In this document: positions 48,263 through 58,417 of the stretch, piece after piece
Position numbering within the stretch: the stretch's first letter is position 1
Layout: the number at the start of each line of letters is the position of its first letter
The notes under the pieces: generated by a model
Seen by the model: the letters and a program-made list of their open reading frames with translations, nothing else
Database searches by the model: none
What the model was told of the DNA's origin: nothing
Translations under genes and position numbers: made by a program
DNA from: Nyssa sinensis
Taxonomy: Eukaryota; Streptophyta; Magnoliopsida; Cornales; Nyssaceae
Reading direction: 5' to 3'
Assembly (NCBI GenBank): GCA_008638375.1
Contig: CM018033.1
Location: forward strand, 12,863,380-12,927,379
Length of the DNA stretch: 64,000 nt

Positions 48263-50183
48263 ATGTCTGCTCTTCCTGAATCCCCAATTGTAAATGAGGG
48301 AGTGGGAAATCCTCCTGAGATGGCTGTACCGTCTTCTGTGGAAGATGTGGGTAATCCTGCTCTCGAAGTTATTGGGGAGATGCCTGTTGATCCTCCCACT
48401 AGTCCTGGAGTTAGGATAGTTGATGCTTTTGAGGAGCCCCGAGACAGGGCTGGGGAGACCTCTGGTAGGTCTTCCCGTAGAGAAGAGGGTGAGAGTGCTG
48501 TTACTCAGAGCCTTCTGGATGAATGGAGGGTGAAATTTAAATTTCCCACGAATGTGACCTGCAGAGCGCCAGGCCCCATGGATCGTCCCCATAATGTTGA
48601 AGCCGGGGAGATTTGTGTTTACCTTGCCTGGTTTGAAATGGGCTTGAGACTCCCATTGTCGGATTTAGTCAGGCAGTTCTTTTGTTGGTTCAAGCTCTGT
48701 CCTGCCGACCTGAATCTCAATAGCTGGCAGCAGCTTCTAGGGTTTGTGGTGTTGGGACACCTGAACAAGGTGGATGTGTCTCTGGACTTGATCCGTAGCA
48801 ATATGGATCTGAAGTTCAAGCAGGCAGAGGGCCTTTTCTATATGTCCTTTGAGAAGGGGTTCCGACCCCTAACCTCTGTTCCTACTTCCAACAAGACGTG
48901 GAAGAAGTGGTACTTCTTCGTCGGAGGAGGATGGGAGCATGAAGGCTTTCAGGAAGGAGAGGCCTCGTCGTTCCCTCGTGTTACGGGTCATAGGGGTGAG
49001 GCTTATTCTTTTAGACTTTCTTTTAGCCTTGTTATGCCTTCCGAACTGATAAGCTGATATGTCTTTCCTTACTTGTGTGCAGTTAAGAGTGTTTGGAAGA
49101 GGCCCGACTTTACTGAAGCACTGCCGGATCAGTACCGAGCACTGCTTTCGACTCTTGACCGGGCTCATTCTGTCATTATAACTCCAGCAAACTTGATGGC
49201 TGCCCGTAATGTAGAGCTTAAGAAGAGGTTGACGTCGAGATGGGCTGTGCCGGATGCCCCAGTGGCGGGGGAGTCTTCCTTCCGAGCTGAGCCTGATGCC
49301 CCTCTTGAAGTAAAGAGGAGGAGGTTGATTTCTGGCTCTCCTAAGCCGGCCCCTGCCTGAGGCTGAGAAGGAGGCTGAACCTACTGTCCCTGTTTCGGCT
49401 GCTCCTCCTGCCTCTTCTGGTCCGAGCAGGAGGGCTAGGAAGGGGAAGGCACCTGCTGCATCGTCCGAGCTGTTTAATGAGCCAGGACTATCAGATTGCC
49501 AAGAGGGCGTTTGATCAAATATGGGCTCATGGCCCGCACCGATACAGAGGGGATGACCCCTCCAAGCTGATGACTGAGATGATGAGTCTCTAGATGAAGG
49601 TAGCTTCTGAAGCTTTTTCTTGACTTTTCTGTTTGTCTGTTCGTTCAATCTAACCCGTCTGTCTTGCTTTACGCAGAGTATGCATAGCTTGGCTGCTCTG
49701 ATGGTGACCCCCATGGGCCTTGAGGAGGCCGAGAAGCTGCGGGCTGAAGTGGAACAGATGAGGGTGGAGCTTGGGACAGCCCGATCCAAAATTCAGAGCA
49801 TTGAGGAGGATCTGAAGGAAGCTACCACCAACCTTACCATGGCAGAGTCTGAGAGGGACATAAATGCTCAGAAGGTTGAGGGGCTTGAGGCGGAGTTGGT
49901 TAATCTCCGGAGTTCCTTCGATCAGAAGGTTCAGGAGGCGACTGATCATGCCCGGGCTGAGACTGAGATGATATTGAAAGATGAAGTTGACCAGATGGGT
50001 GATGAGCTGATCTTGTTTGGTTTTGAAAGCTTCCGAACTAGATTCCAAATTCAGTTCCCGGGCTTTGACGTTTCATCAATTGTTCCCCCTGAACCTGCCT
50101 CATCTCGTCCTGATCCGGACAAGACGGCTGGGGCTCGTGCCCTTAACTTGGAAGAGGACGCAGGCCCTTCTGGGAAGTCTTGA
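48263..50183 (+). pseudogene. Antisense gene 1: 'putative gypsy type transposon' domain plus coiled coil
   Basis: Spliced plus-strand gene inside element F. Exon 1 is 48263-48995 (donor GTGAGG). Exon 2 starts at 49083 after GTGTGCAG, joining in frame as RVTGHR/VKSVWKRPDF. A later exon starts near 49678 after TTTACGCAG and runs to the stop at 50183. An acidic, Ser-rich N-terminus of about 90 residues precedes a domain (VYLAWFEMGLRLPLSDLVRQ, then LNSWQQLLGFVVL) typical of the plant family annotated as putative gypsy type transposon (Transposase_28). A Pro/Ala-rich linker follows, then a coiled coil (EEAEKLRAEVEQMRVELG onward) and a conserved-looking tail with FPGFDVSSIVP. Lesions: a frameshift near 49350, another near 49495 and TAG near 49591. 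Function unknown; such extra antisense frames are known in Tat elements. Confidence 0.8.
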
Positions 50184-50249
50184 GGCTCTATGGGTTTTTA
50201 TTCCCTTTTTGTTTTTGCTATTTGATGTAATGGGCATATACTTCCGATC

Positions 50250-50255
50250 AATAAA
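50250..50255 (+). terminator. Polyadenylation signal of antisense unit 1
   Basis: AATAAA, 67 nt after the stop codon at 50183, followed by a T-rich stretch. Its orientation matches the antisense gene. Confidence 0.6.
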
Positions 50256-50900
50256 ATTATCTTTCCTTCAAATTCTTCTTGTGTTCTTCCCTTCTGTGTA
50301 AGTGTGGCTGCTCTGGGCCTTTTGCATGCTAGATCAACTGTTCAGCAGTCAATAGTCGCTTTTCCGAGCTTCGATACTGGTTACTGAATGAGGGATGTAG
50401 ATTAATTTCAACTGCCTCATTATAATAAGACAAGAAAGTAAATATAATCAGATAGATAGAGCCTGATAGAGTGGGAGTAGACTCCTGTAGATCTCTTAAG
50501 GTAGACTGCTCTAAATCAAGAGCTTGTGAAGACAACCAGGCAGCTTTGTGCTTGTCGTTATGATGCTCGGTATGCTGAGTACTCAGGATCGGGATATATC
50601 CGAGCTGTTTGGGCTTTGTGATATGACTTGGCTTGTCATAAAAATAGTCAAGACTGGAAGATCTGAATCTTGAATAGGGGGTCTGTACAATTAGACTTTG
50701 TTCCCCTTTCTGCCAATTCGGGAGCTTCAGTGCCGGACTGCGGTCTCTGTTTAGAGGGTTCTGTACCCTGTCTCTTGGTATATCGAAGAGGCACATTTAA
50801 TGCGCCATTTATTTATTCGACCGTCGTTTAGGATTTCGAGGCCACTCTCTTTTTCACCGTTGTGACGGTTCAGTTGGGCGGCTTTTGGACTTCAAGGGTT
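50256..50900. other. Spacer between the two antisense units
   Basis: No supported gene. A 155-codon minus-strand frame (50329-50796) has no domain and lies over non-coding DNA between units. Its last 80 bp should be the promoter of unit 2. Confidence 0.5.
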
Positions 50901-50907
50901 TATATAA
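50901..50907 (+). promoter_or_regulatory. TATA box of antisense unit 2
   Basis: TATATAAA-type box (TATATAA) on the plus strand, with the first ATG overlapping it at 50908. Transcription would start about 30 bp downstream, so a later Met is the more likely start. Confidence 0.6.
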
Positions 50908-51330
50908 ATGGAAATGAGGGCATATGGTTGCGTTCATCTTTTTGATTTCAAATTGTCCCCTTGTGAGAAAGGCTTCATATGCTGCCGGAGTTTTGCCACT
51001 TGCCCGGAGATGATGGGTGATTCCTTGCCTGAGTTAGGAGCAATTAAACTGTGGCCGAGAGTTAACCTTCCCCTCTTTTCAGTCTCCAAGGAAGGATTGA
51101 AGGAGGTACAAGTCTTCTTGTCTCCTCTAGCATCCGGTCGAGATTCCTCCGATTGGTGGTGGCCCTTCCTTGATTCAACCGAGGCCTGGAGCGTCGGTGA
51201 TGTAGACGTAAGTGGGGTGCCTCCTCTTCTTCGTGCCTTGTCTCAATTTGGCTGGGGTGAAACAGACGGTGTGAAGAAGAAGATTGAAGGTCCCCTGAAA
51301 CCCAGAGCCCTCATCCTCCGTTGGTCGTGA
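50908..51330 (+). CDS. Antisense gene 2: uncharacterised open frame
   Basis: 140 codons as an open frame. Because the TATA box ends at 50907, translation probably begins at a later Met, for example MMGDSLPELGAIKLW (about 51010). Visible features are Cys residues near the N-terminus (CCRSFATCPEM), a Trp-rich WWWPFLDSTEAW segment and a C-terminal basic stretch. A shifted frame beyond 51300 (SSSVGRETSDSDDEMAWAVS) looks like the true acidic C-terminus, so a one-base slip near 51310 is possible. I do not recognise the family. Flanked by its own TATA box and AATAAA, it appears to be a separate transcription unit. Confidence 0.5.
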   Translation: MEMRAYGCVHLFDFKLSPCEKGFICCRSFATCPEMMGDSLPELGAIKLWPRVNLPLFSVSKEGLKEVQVFLSPLASGRDSSDWWWPFLDSTEAWSVGDVDVSGVPPLLRALSQFGWGETDGVKKKIEGPLKPRALILRWS

Positions 51331-51508
51331 GACCAGTGATAGTGATGATGAAATGGCCTGGGCAGTTTCTTGATGCAGACTGGGGTTCAGGGCCCCTTCC
51401 TTTCAAATGGAGCCGGTGGCAGCGGCAATGGAAGTTGTGGTTCCTGTGCCCCTTTATCATCCCGTGAAGAGAAGCCCCTATATTGAGAATTGTATCTTCT
51501 TGTAATCG

Positions 51509-51580
51509 CTTCTGTAATAGATTCTGTAATGGCTTCTGTAATAGATTCTGTAATGGCTTCTATAATAGATTTTGTAAATC
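51509..51580 (+). repeat. 24-bp tandem repeat (3 units)
   Basis: Three units of CTTCTGTAATAGATTCTGTA plus ATGG, the last one decayed. They lie just upstream of the AATAAA of antisense unit 2. The UGUAA motifs are of the kind found in plant polyadenylation far-upstream elements. Confidence 0.85.
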
Positions 51581-51585
51581 TTATA

Positions 51586-51591
51586 AATAAA
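51586..51591 (+). terminator. Polyadenylation signal of antisense unit 2
   Basis: AATAAA within TTATAAATAAAATTGAG, directly after the UGUA-rich 24-bp repeats and before a T-rich tract. This is a plausible plant 3' end arrangement. Confidence 0.6.
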
Positions 51592-51885
51592 ATTGAGTCT
51601 CTTTTTCTCAGATCTGATGTCTTCTAGTATTCAAATGTGCTTTTCTGTAGTTAAAACACTTCCTTGTACATTTCTGGATGTTCTTGAGAATAAAGGAACT
51701 TAGAAAAATGCTTGAATCAAAGTACTTTGCTCCGGATCGGTACCATAGTACTTGTTGCTTGTTTAACAGATGAGCCAAATAATATAAATACCAGATCTGA
51801 TATGTCCCGATCTAAGAAACTTTAGTTTGTAGATGTTCGGAACTTCTGTCTGTGGATGGGCTGGATCATAGAATCTGTTAATTGA

Positions 51886-52612
51886 AGACGGACCATGCTC
51901 GGAAGGCCTGTGCATAAAAGTAGTCCAGGCTCTGTAGGCCTGCGTATTTAGAGAATGAACTAAGTATTTAAGACCTGTATATCATGGACCAGGCTCTGAA
52001 GACCTGTGCATTACAGATGGACCAAGTATTGAGACTTGTGCATTTATGGACCAGGCTCTAGAGGCCTGTGCATTAATAGATGGACCGAGTAAAAGACTCG
52101 TATGTTATGGACCAGGCTCTGGAGGCCTGTGCATTAATAGATGGACCAAGTTCTAAGACTTGTGCATTAATAGATGGACCGAGTAAAAGCTCGTACATTA
52201 TAGACCAGGCTTTGGAGGCCTGTGCATTAATAGATAGACCAAGTCCTAAGACTTGTGCATTAATAGATGGACCGAGTAAAAGACTCGTATGTTATGGACC
52301 AGGCTCTGGAGGCCTGTGCATTAATAGATGGACCAAGTCCTAAGACTTGTGCATTAATAGATGGACCGAGTAAAAGCTCGTACATTATGGACCAGGCTCT
52401 GGAGGCCTGTGCATTAATAGATGGACCAAGTCCTAAGACTTGTGCATTAATAGATGGACCGAGTAAAAGACTCGTACATTATGGACCAGGCTCTGGAGGC
52501 CTGTGCATTAATAGATGGACCAAGTCCTAAGACTTGTGCATTAATAGATGGACCGAGTAAAAGACTCGTACATTATGGACCAGGCTCTGGAGGCCTGTGC
52601 ATTAATAGACGA
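51886..52612. repeat. Hairpin-module array (about 23 modules) after pol
   Basis: A 93-94 bp higher-order repeat (units beginning at 52080, 52174, 52267, 52361, 52454 and 52548) is built of three related modules of 27-34 bp. Each has constant flanks (ATGGACC on the left, TGCATTAATAG on the right) around a different but self-complementary core: CGAGT-AAAAG-ACTCG, CAGGC-TCTGGAG-GCCTG and CAAGTCCTAAGACTTG. Older, more divergent modules extend to 51886 and several keep their pairing. The array starts 28 nt beyond the pol stop codon on the minus strand. Confidence 0.88.
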
Positions 52613-52640
52613 ACATTCTATGGAAGTAAAAGAAATAACT

Positions 52641-53147
52641 CTACTGATAATACTTCCGTAAGTGTTCCACGTTCCATGGCCTAGGAACAGGTTTCCCAGT
52701 CATGTCTTCAAGCCAGTAGGTGGTAGGTCGAACGACCTTTGTTACTTTGTAGGGGCCTTCCCAGTTTGGTGACAACTTTCCCATGGTGGGATCCTTGGTG
52801 TTTTGAAAGACTCTTCTTAAGACGAAGTCTCCAACTTGAAAGTTGACTGTCTTGAGTCCTACATTGGATTTGTTGACCATTCTTTGTTGATAAGCTTCCA
52901 TCCTGATGCTGGCTTGATCCCTTCTCTCTTCGAGCAAATCCAAGTTTTCCATCAGTTGCTGATCATTGGATTCTTGCTCAAAGGCCTCAGTCCTCAGGGT
53001 TGGCATACCGATCTCAACCGGAATTACTGCTTCTGTTCCATAGGCTAGTGAGAAGGGAGTTTCAGAGGTGGGAGTTCTTCTGGTTGTTCTGTAGGCCCAA
53101 AGAACTCCAGGGAGTTCTTCTGCCCACTTCCCTTTGGCTTGTTCCAA
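52641..53147 (-). pseudogene. Element F integrase C-terminal part
   Basis: The minus-strand frame contains the end of the integrase core (WAEELPGVLWAYRTTRRT, TPFSLAYGTEAVIPVEI) and the C-terminal GKLSPNWEGPYKVTKV segment, and ends at the true pol stop (HLRKYYQ). It is shifted relative to the upstream frame: a small deletion near 53165-53175 removed residues after EVTN. This is the last coding part of pol, with only the hairpin array beyond it. Confidence 0.93.
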
Positions 53148-53689
53148 CCTTTTCTTTAACCCATCAAGTTGGTGACCTCTACTTGCCCATTTGCTTGCGG
53201 ATGGCCTGGAGAGGCAAAGTGCTGCCTGATGTTGAGATTTTCACAAAATGCCTTGAAGCCTTTACCAGTGAATTGAGTCCCATTGTCCGAGATAATTACA
53301 CGTGGTATGCCAAACCTGCACAAAATGTTCTTCCAGGTGAAGCTTTCGACTTCCTTTTCTGTGATATGTGTTTAGGGCTCGGCTTCGGCCCATTTAGAGA
53401 AATAGTCGATGGCCACCAAGAGATACTTCCTGTTTGGAGGTGCCCGTGGTAATGGGCCCACAATGTCCATTCCCCATTGAGCAAAGGGCCAAGGACTAGG
53501 AATCGGGATAAGCTCGTGCTGAGGCTGATGTTGGTACGGGGCAAATCTCTGGCATTTGTCACACTTTCGAACATATTCCTTAGCCTGTTTCAACATGCCG
53601 GGCCAGTAGTAGCCCTGCGATAGAGCTCGGTGGGCTATAGTTCTGCCCCCATTATGGTTCCCGCAAATTCCCTCATGTATTTCAGCCAA
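53148..53689 (-). pseudogene. Element F integrase zinc-binding domain and DDE core
   Basis: Zinc-binding HHCC domain: HEGICGNHNGGRTIAHR, then CDKCQRF. The catalytic DDE triad is visible as Asp in GMDIVGPLP, Asp in IISDNGTQF and Glu in QANGQVEVTN. An in-frame TAA (53372-53374) follows WAEAEP. Integrase joins the cDNA to the host chromosome. With the TAA and the downstream frameshift this copy cannot make it. Confidence 0.93.
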
Positions 53690-54841
53690 GACATACTGTG
53701 AATCGTCTGGAGCTAAGCATTTTAACAGAGGTTGAGAATACGACCTTCTGTAAAGCTTGTTGTTCAGGATCAGGTACCGAGCCGCTCTGATTCGGATTCT
53801 CCTGGCTTTGTTTTTGTCCTCTGGGAGGAGCCCGGATCTTAGATACTAGAGGATTGGGGTCATCCAGTTCTGGGGCTGTTCATCAATTGGAGCAACTCGT
53901 GCTTCCTCAATGCTGGATCCTGGCTGAAAGGAGATTTTAATTGTGGAGTCTGCTTCAGTCTTGAGGCGGGAGGCCATGTTAGCCAGAGCATCTGCTCTGC
54001 AATTCTGGTTTCTCTCAATTTTCTGGATAGTAAATATCTGGAAGGAGTGCTTTAAGTGGTTTACCAGTTCGGAGTATCGGAGCATCCTATCATCTTTAAT
54101 GGCGAATTCTCCCAAGACTTGGCTTACTACCAGTTGGGAGTCAGAGAAGACATCGAGGTTCTGAGCCTCACATTCCAAGGCGAGCTTCATGCCCAAGATT
54201 AGGGCTTCATATTCGGCTTCATTATTAGAAGCTTTGAATCCCAGACTGACTGCTTTTTCTGACGTGAGCCCGTCAGGGGACTGTAGTACCAGGCCTACCC
54301 CTGATCCTTGATCGGTTGACGATCCATCAATGTACAGCAGCCAGGTTTCCGAAGTCTCGGTGACTTGTTCTTTGTTCTGAAGTGCCGGGGTGAACTCGGC
54401 TACGAAGTCAGCTAAGGCCTGCCCTTTGACGGAGTTTCGGGGTACATATGCTATGTCGAACTCCCCTAGCTCCACAGACCACTTTACCAATCTTCCCGAT
54501 ACTTCAGGTTTCCTTAGTATTGACTTCAGAGGATAGGCAGTTGGGATCTCGATTGGATGGGCCTGGAAATAACGTCGAAGCTTTCGAGCTGATATGACCA
54601 AGGGATAGGCCAGTTTCTCTACCTCTGGGTATCTTTTCTCCGTGTCAAATAGTGCCCTACTGACGTAGAATATAGGCCTCTGTACTCGTCTGTCCTGTCT
54701 GATTAGTGCGGAACTGACCGCGTTTTTGGAGATTGCAAGGTACAGGAGTAACCTTTCTCCTTGTACTGGTTTTGACAGGAGCTCTGGAGAGGCTAGATAC
54801 TCCTTTAGTTCTTGAAAGGACTGCTCGCATTCTTCTGTCCA
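53690..54841 (-). pseudogene. Element F RNaseH and second (archaeal-type) RNaseH
   Basis: The first RNaseH begins WTEECEQSFQELKEYL at 54841 and ends KWSVELGEFDIAYVPR. The second RNaseH follows: LYIDGSSTDQGSGVGLVL, NNEAEYEALILGMKLAL, DVFSDSQLVVSQVLGEF and NCRADALANMAS, carrying the usual acidic residues D, E, D and D. Possession of both domains marks the Tat lineage. The frame is continuous with RT and integrase except for TAG at 53846-53848. Confidence 0.93.
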
Positions 54842-55558
54842 CTACAGAGTCTTGCCCCCCTTCAGAGCTTTGAAGAAAGGTAGGCAGCGATCGGTGGATT
54901 TGGATATAAACCTGCTCAGTGCGGCAATTCTGCCATTCAGTGCCTGAATCTCCTTTCTGGTTTTTGGTGACTTCAGTTCAATCAAGGCTTGGATCTGAGT
55001 GGGATCTGTTTCGATACCCTTCTGAGAGACGATGTACCCCAAGAATTTTCCCTTCGTAACTCCGAAGGTACATTTCGAGGGGTTGAGCTTCATCTTGTGT
55101 TGTCTGAGGATATCGAAGGTCTGGGCCAAGTGCTGGAGGTGGCTGCCTTTCTGAAGGCTCTTTACCAGCATGTCGTCGATGTATACCTCCATGGTGCTGC
55201 CGAGCAGTGGGCTGAACATCTTGTTCACCAACCGCTGATAAGTGGCTCCAGCATTCTTCAAACCGAAAGGCATCACTCTGTAGCAGTAGAGTCCTCTTTC
55301 GGTTATGAAGGCAGTCTTCTCTTGATCTGGAGGGTACATCTGGATTTGGTTGTATCCAGAGTAGGCGTCCATGAAACTCATAAGCTCGTGCCCTGCCGTG
55401 GCATCAACCAGTTGATCTATTCTTGGCAGTGGAAAGCTGTCCTTGGGACACGCTTTGTTGAGGTCTGTATAGTCAACACAGACTCTCCACTTGCCGTTCT
55501 TCTTTTTCACAAGCACGGTGTTGGCTAGCCACTCGGGATAGAAAACTTCCCGTATCAT
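54842..55558 (-). pseudogene. Element F reverse transcriptase
   Basis: Gypsy RT in one open stretch: VKKKNGKWRVCVDYTDLNKA, FPLPRIDQLVDATAGH, MDAYSGYNQI, CYRVMPFGLKNAGATYQRLV and the catalytic VYIDDMLVKS, then FLGYIVSQKGIE. A TAG (54842-54844) interrupts the frame where RNaseH begins. RT copies the element RNA to DNA. All core motifs look intact. Confidence 0.95.
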
Positions 55559-56119
55559 CCTGGCGTCCAGCAGCCTCTAGACTTCTTCGTTTATAATCCG
55601 ATGCCGTTCAGGAGCAATCGGCCTTCTCTTCTGTCTGACTGGCGGGTGATCCGGATCTACCATCAGTTTGTGAGTTATTAGATTAGGATCTATTCCCTCC
55701 ATGTCCCTGGTCTTCCAAGCAAAGATAGAGAGGTTGTTTTTCAGAAACCTGACTATCTTTTCCTGCTCGGTGTGTGTAAGGTCTGGGCCGATGTACAGAT
55801 AACGCCCCTCTGCTTCTGAACTGACCAGTACTTTAATGGGCTCACCAATAGGTTTGGCTCGGCTGTCGCGTCCCCTTGGGCTTAGGGGTTCTTCAATGCC
55901 GGATGGGCAATCCTCCACCTCGGGAGAGTGAGTGAATACCAGATCTGCACAGTCCCGAGTGTGCTGTAATTGCTATTTGGGATCCTTCTCTTTAAGGGCA
56001 ATAGCGTGGCACTCCCGGGAGGTTGGCTGGCATCCTCTGACAGAGTGCACGCTCTGGTTGTGGACGTACTTCAGACACTGATGGAGGGTCGAAGTGACTG
56101 CCCCTATCTGATGTAACTA
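55559..56119 (-). pseudogene. Element F protease-RT linker region
   Basis: Same frame as gag and RT, with TAG codons at 56117-56119 (after VIIRRP), 55973-55975 and 55577-55579. It includes RGCQPTSRECHAIAL, the conserved stretch after protease, and LKNNLSIFAWKTRDMEGIDP just before RT, both standard in plant Tat gypsy pol. Confidence 0.9.
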
Positions 56120-57559
56120 GGGTCTCCTGATTATGACGTTGTAGGGAGACTTCATGTTCAACACCATATACTCCGAGATGGTGGTCTTCTGCCCTTCACC
56201 TTCTCCTACAGTGGTAGGAAGGTCGACCCTCCCCAAAGGGGTGCTGAGGTTGCCATCAAAAGCTGCCATTACGGCAGTGGTGGGCTTGATGTTGTCCTGG
56301 TCTATCCCCATCTGCTTAAGCGGTTCATAAAACAGTATGTTGACGGAGCTTCCAGTATCAACCAGGACTCTTCTGGTCTCGAAGTTGGCGATTCTGAGGG
56401 TGATAACGAGGGCATCACTGTGAGGGCAGTGTACCCTTGCTAGATCTTGCTCGGTGAATTGGATCTCCGATGCTGGCTTGAGCCTCTTTTCAACGTTGGA
56501 GATCTGTAGTGCGTTTGGGGCGGCTCTGGCCTCCCTAGCGTATCTCTTTTTTGCCCTGTTGGACATTCCTATGACAGGGGAATCAGCATGGAGGACGTAG
56601 ATGACATGATTGTTCTGCCTCTGGGGCTCGTTACGTCCCTCCCTCTGCTCCTGCCTCTGTTCGGGCCTCTGGTCGGGCCGCTGCTGAGGCTTGTCTTCTT
56701 GGGGGTTTTGCCTTCCGTCCTGCTTGACGAACTCCCGAAGACGCCCATTCTTTATGAGCTGCTCTATCTCATATCGGAGGGTCTTGCAAGTGTTAGTTGT
56801 ATGTCCATGATCTTTATGGAAATTACAATACTTACTTTGGTCCCGCAGGCTGGGATCTCCCTTGATTGGTTCCGGCCACCTCAGGTTCTCCCGATCTCGG
56901 ATCTGCCGGAGTACCTGGTTCGGTGTGGTATTCAGAGGAGTGAAATTGGTGAACTCCCTCGGTCCGGAGTTGTACACAGCTCTGGGTGCTGTTCTCTTCT
57001 CTGGGCTCCTGGCCCTTTTTTTGTTGGAGTCTCTTCTGTGATCCTCCTTCTTGTGGTCCTCCCGCTTTGGATTGTCCCTCTGGGTCTGATCTCTGCCCTT
57101 CTGGGACGTGCGGTTGGCTTCTTCCAGGTTGATGTATTTTCTGGCCCGATCCATTAATGTCGCCATATCGGCAGGAGGGCTTTTCGTCAAGGAATCTCTG
57201 AACCCACCTTGGGCAAGCCCGGCAGTCAGGGCTGCTACAAGGAATTTTGGGCTGCAGTCAGTGATCTCCGTGAGCTCGGTGTTGAAGCGCGCAATGTAGG
57301 CTCTGAGGGATTCCTCCCTGGTTTGCTTGACGTTTAGCAGGAATTCTAGCCCCCTTCTGAGCCTTCTGCTAGTCATAAACCTGTCCAAGAACTGTCTACC
57401 GAGCTCGTAGAAGCTGGTAACAGAGTTCGGTGGGAGGTTATGGAACCACTTCAGAGTAGTTCCCTTCAGGCTGGTGATGAACGTTCGGCACATGAAAGCA
57501 TCAGAGGCTCCGTGAAGGGCCATCGTATGCTGGTAATGAGAGAGGTGATCTCCTGGATC
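56120..57559 (-). pseudogene. Element F gag core, zinc knuckle and protease
   Basis: Gag capsid-like region (LKGTTLKWFHNLPPNSVTSF, RQFLDRFMTSRR), a highly charged linker, a zinc-knuckle-like CNFHKDHGHTTNTC, then a Gln/Arg/Glu-rich stretch of RPDQRPEQRQEQ type and a retropepsin with VLVDTGSSVNILFYEPL (catalytic D-T-G). Gag and pol share one frame, so processing would need the protease. The frame is open from 57523 to 56120. Confidence 0.94.
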
Positions 57560-58336
57560 TCAAGATCCATCGTACAAGGTGAATTTGGGCACCATGAATT
57601 TTCTGGGCCTCTCTTCTGACATGATGGTGTGAGTAAATGGAGTGGCTAGCCTTCCGAGCAGCCTGGCCAGTTCATCTTGTTCTGGAGGGTTCTGAGGTCC
57701 TCTCAAGGTAATTATCCGGTCTATTGACTCGGAAATTTCCTCTACCCTCCACGGGTCTTTGACTCTGACATCTTGTGAACCCCGCCTGACAGCCTCGGCT
57801 TCAGGGTAGTAGGGTTGATTACGCCCTTCGGACGGAGGAGGATTCCAAACTGGAGGGTTTGGTATTGCATGAGGAGGCTCCTGCGGTGCCGGGTGTGCTC
57901 CCGAGGCCCTTGGAGTTGGGGCTCGAGTAGTTCTTCGGTAATGGATGTCGGGGATGAAGGCAGATGTTCCCCAGCCAGGGATTGTTGATGGCTGGGGATC
58001 TTGGCCAGCGCGAGGAACGCCTGAGGGGTGCCCAGGCTGGTTAGTTGGAGCCTGCGCATGAAGTTCTTCGTTCTCTGTAGCAACAGGAGGTTGCGTTCCT
58101 ACAACGAAGTTGACCGGCGGGCTAAGAGATCCCGTCGCTTGGTTCTGCGTAAGTGTCGCCAGTGTTCTAGTGATGGTAAGCAACTGCTCCTGCACCAGTT
58201 CATTGTGTCGTTTTATTGCTTCGATCTCTTGTCGCATAGGATTGGCCGCTGGCCCCCTTGTGCGGGGAGCAGGCGGCTGACGTTGAGCGTTTTGCGAATT
58301 CTGAGTATTCTGTCGTGGTCGGAGATTTGGTGCCAT
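57560..58336 (-). pseudogene. Element F gag N-terminal part
   Basis: Starts MAPNLRPRQNTQN at 58336, 64 nt after the primer-binding site. It is Gln/Pro/Asn-rich with a short helical segment (NPMRQEIEAIKRHNELVQEQ), then a Pro-rich stretch and KFMVPKFTLYDGS, the lead-in to the gag core. TGA at 57560-57562 separates it from the rest in the same frame. Confidence 0.9.
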
Positions 58337-58399
58337 GGTTTACCGGTGGGGGAAAGAGATGAGTTTTATGAGTAGAGCACTTTGGAGATTAGTCATTTC

Positions 58400-58415
58400 C
58401 CACAGACGGCGCCAA
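58400..58415 (-). other. Element F primer-binding site
   Basis: On the minus strand TGGCGCCGTCTGTGGG starts two bases after the 5' LTR. TGGCGCC-type sites are typical of plant Tat/Athila gypsy elements. Confidence 0.88.
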
Positions 58416-58417
58416 AC

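Noticed and set aside
48869..49789. 306-codon minus-strand frame, in the sense direction of element F
   Set aside because: It overlies the exons and introns of antisense gene 1, has low-complexity Ser/Arg composition and no recognisable domain, so it is most likely a shadow frame.
50329..50796. 155-codon minus-strand frame between the antisense units
   Set aside because: No domain and no start context; it coincides with the spacer containing the promoter region of unit 2.
51886..52612. Possible CRISPR-like array (short repeats with variable cores)
   Set aside because: Plant nuclear DNA; cores are three recurring self-complementary types rather than unique spacers, there are no cas genes, and it is located inside a retrotransposon.
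52080..52684. Plus-strand frames of 76-87 codons across the hairpin array
   Set aside because: Open in several phases only because the 93-94 bp repeat lacks stops in them; no promoter or protein family supports them.
54989..55528. 179-codon plus-strand frame opposite the element F RT
   Set aside because: Antisense shadow of a well-conserved RT domain.
56588..57157. 189-codon plus-strand hydrophobic frame opposite gag
   Set aside because: The Leu-rich composition is what the complement of a Lys/Arg/Glu/Gln-rich gag linker gives; it is not a membrane protein.
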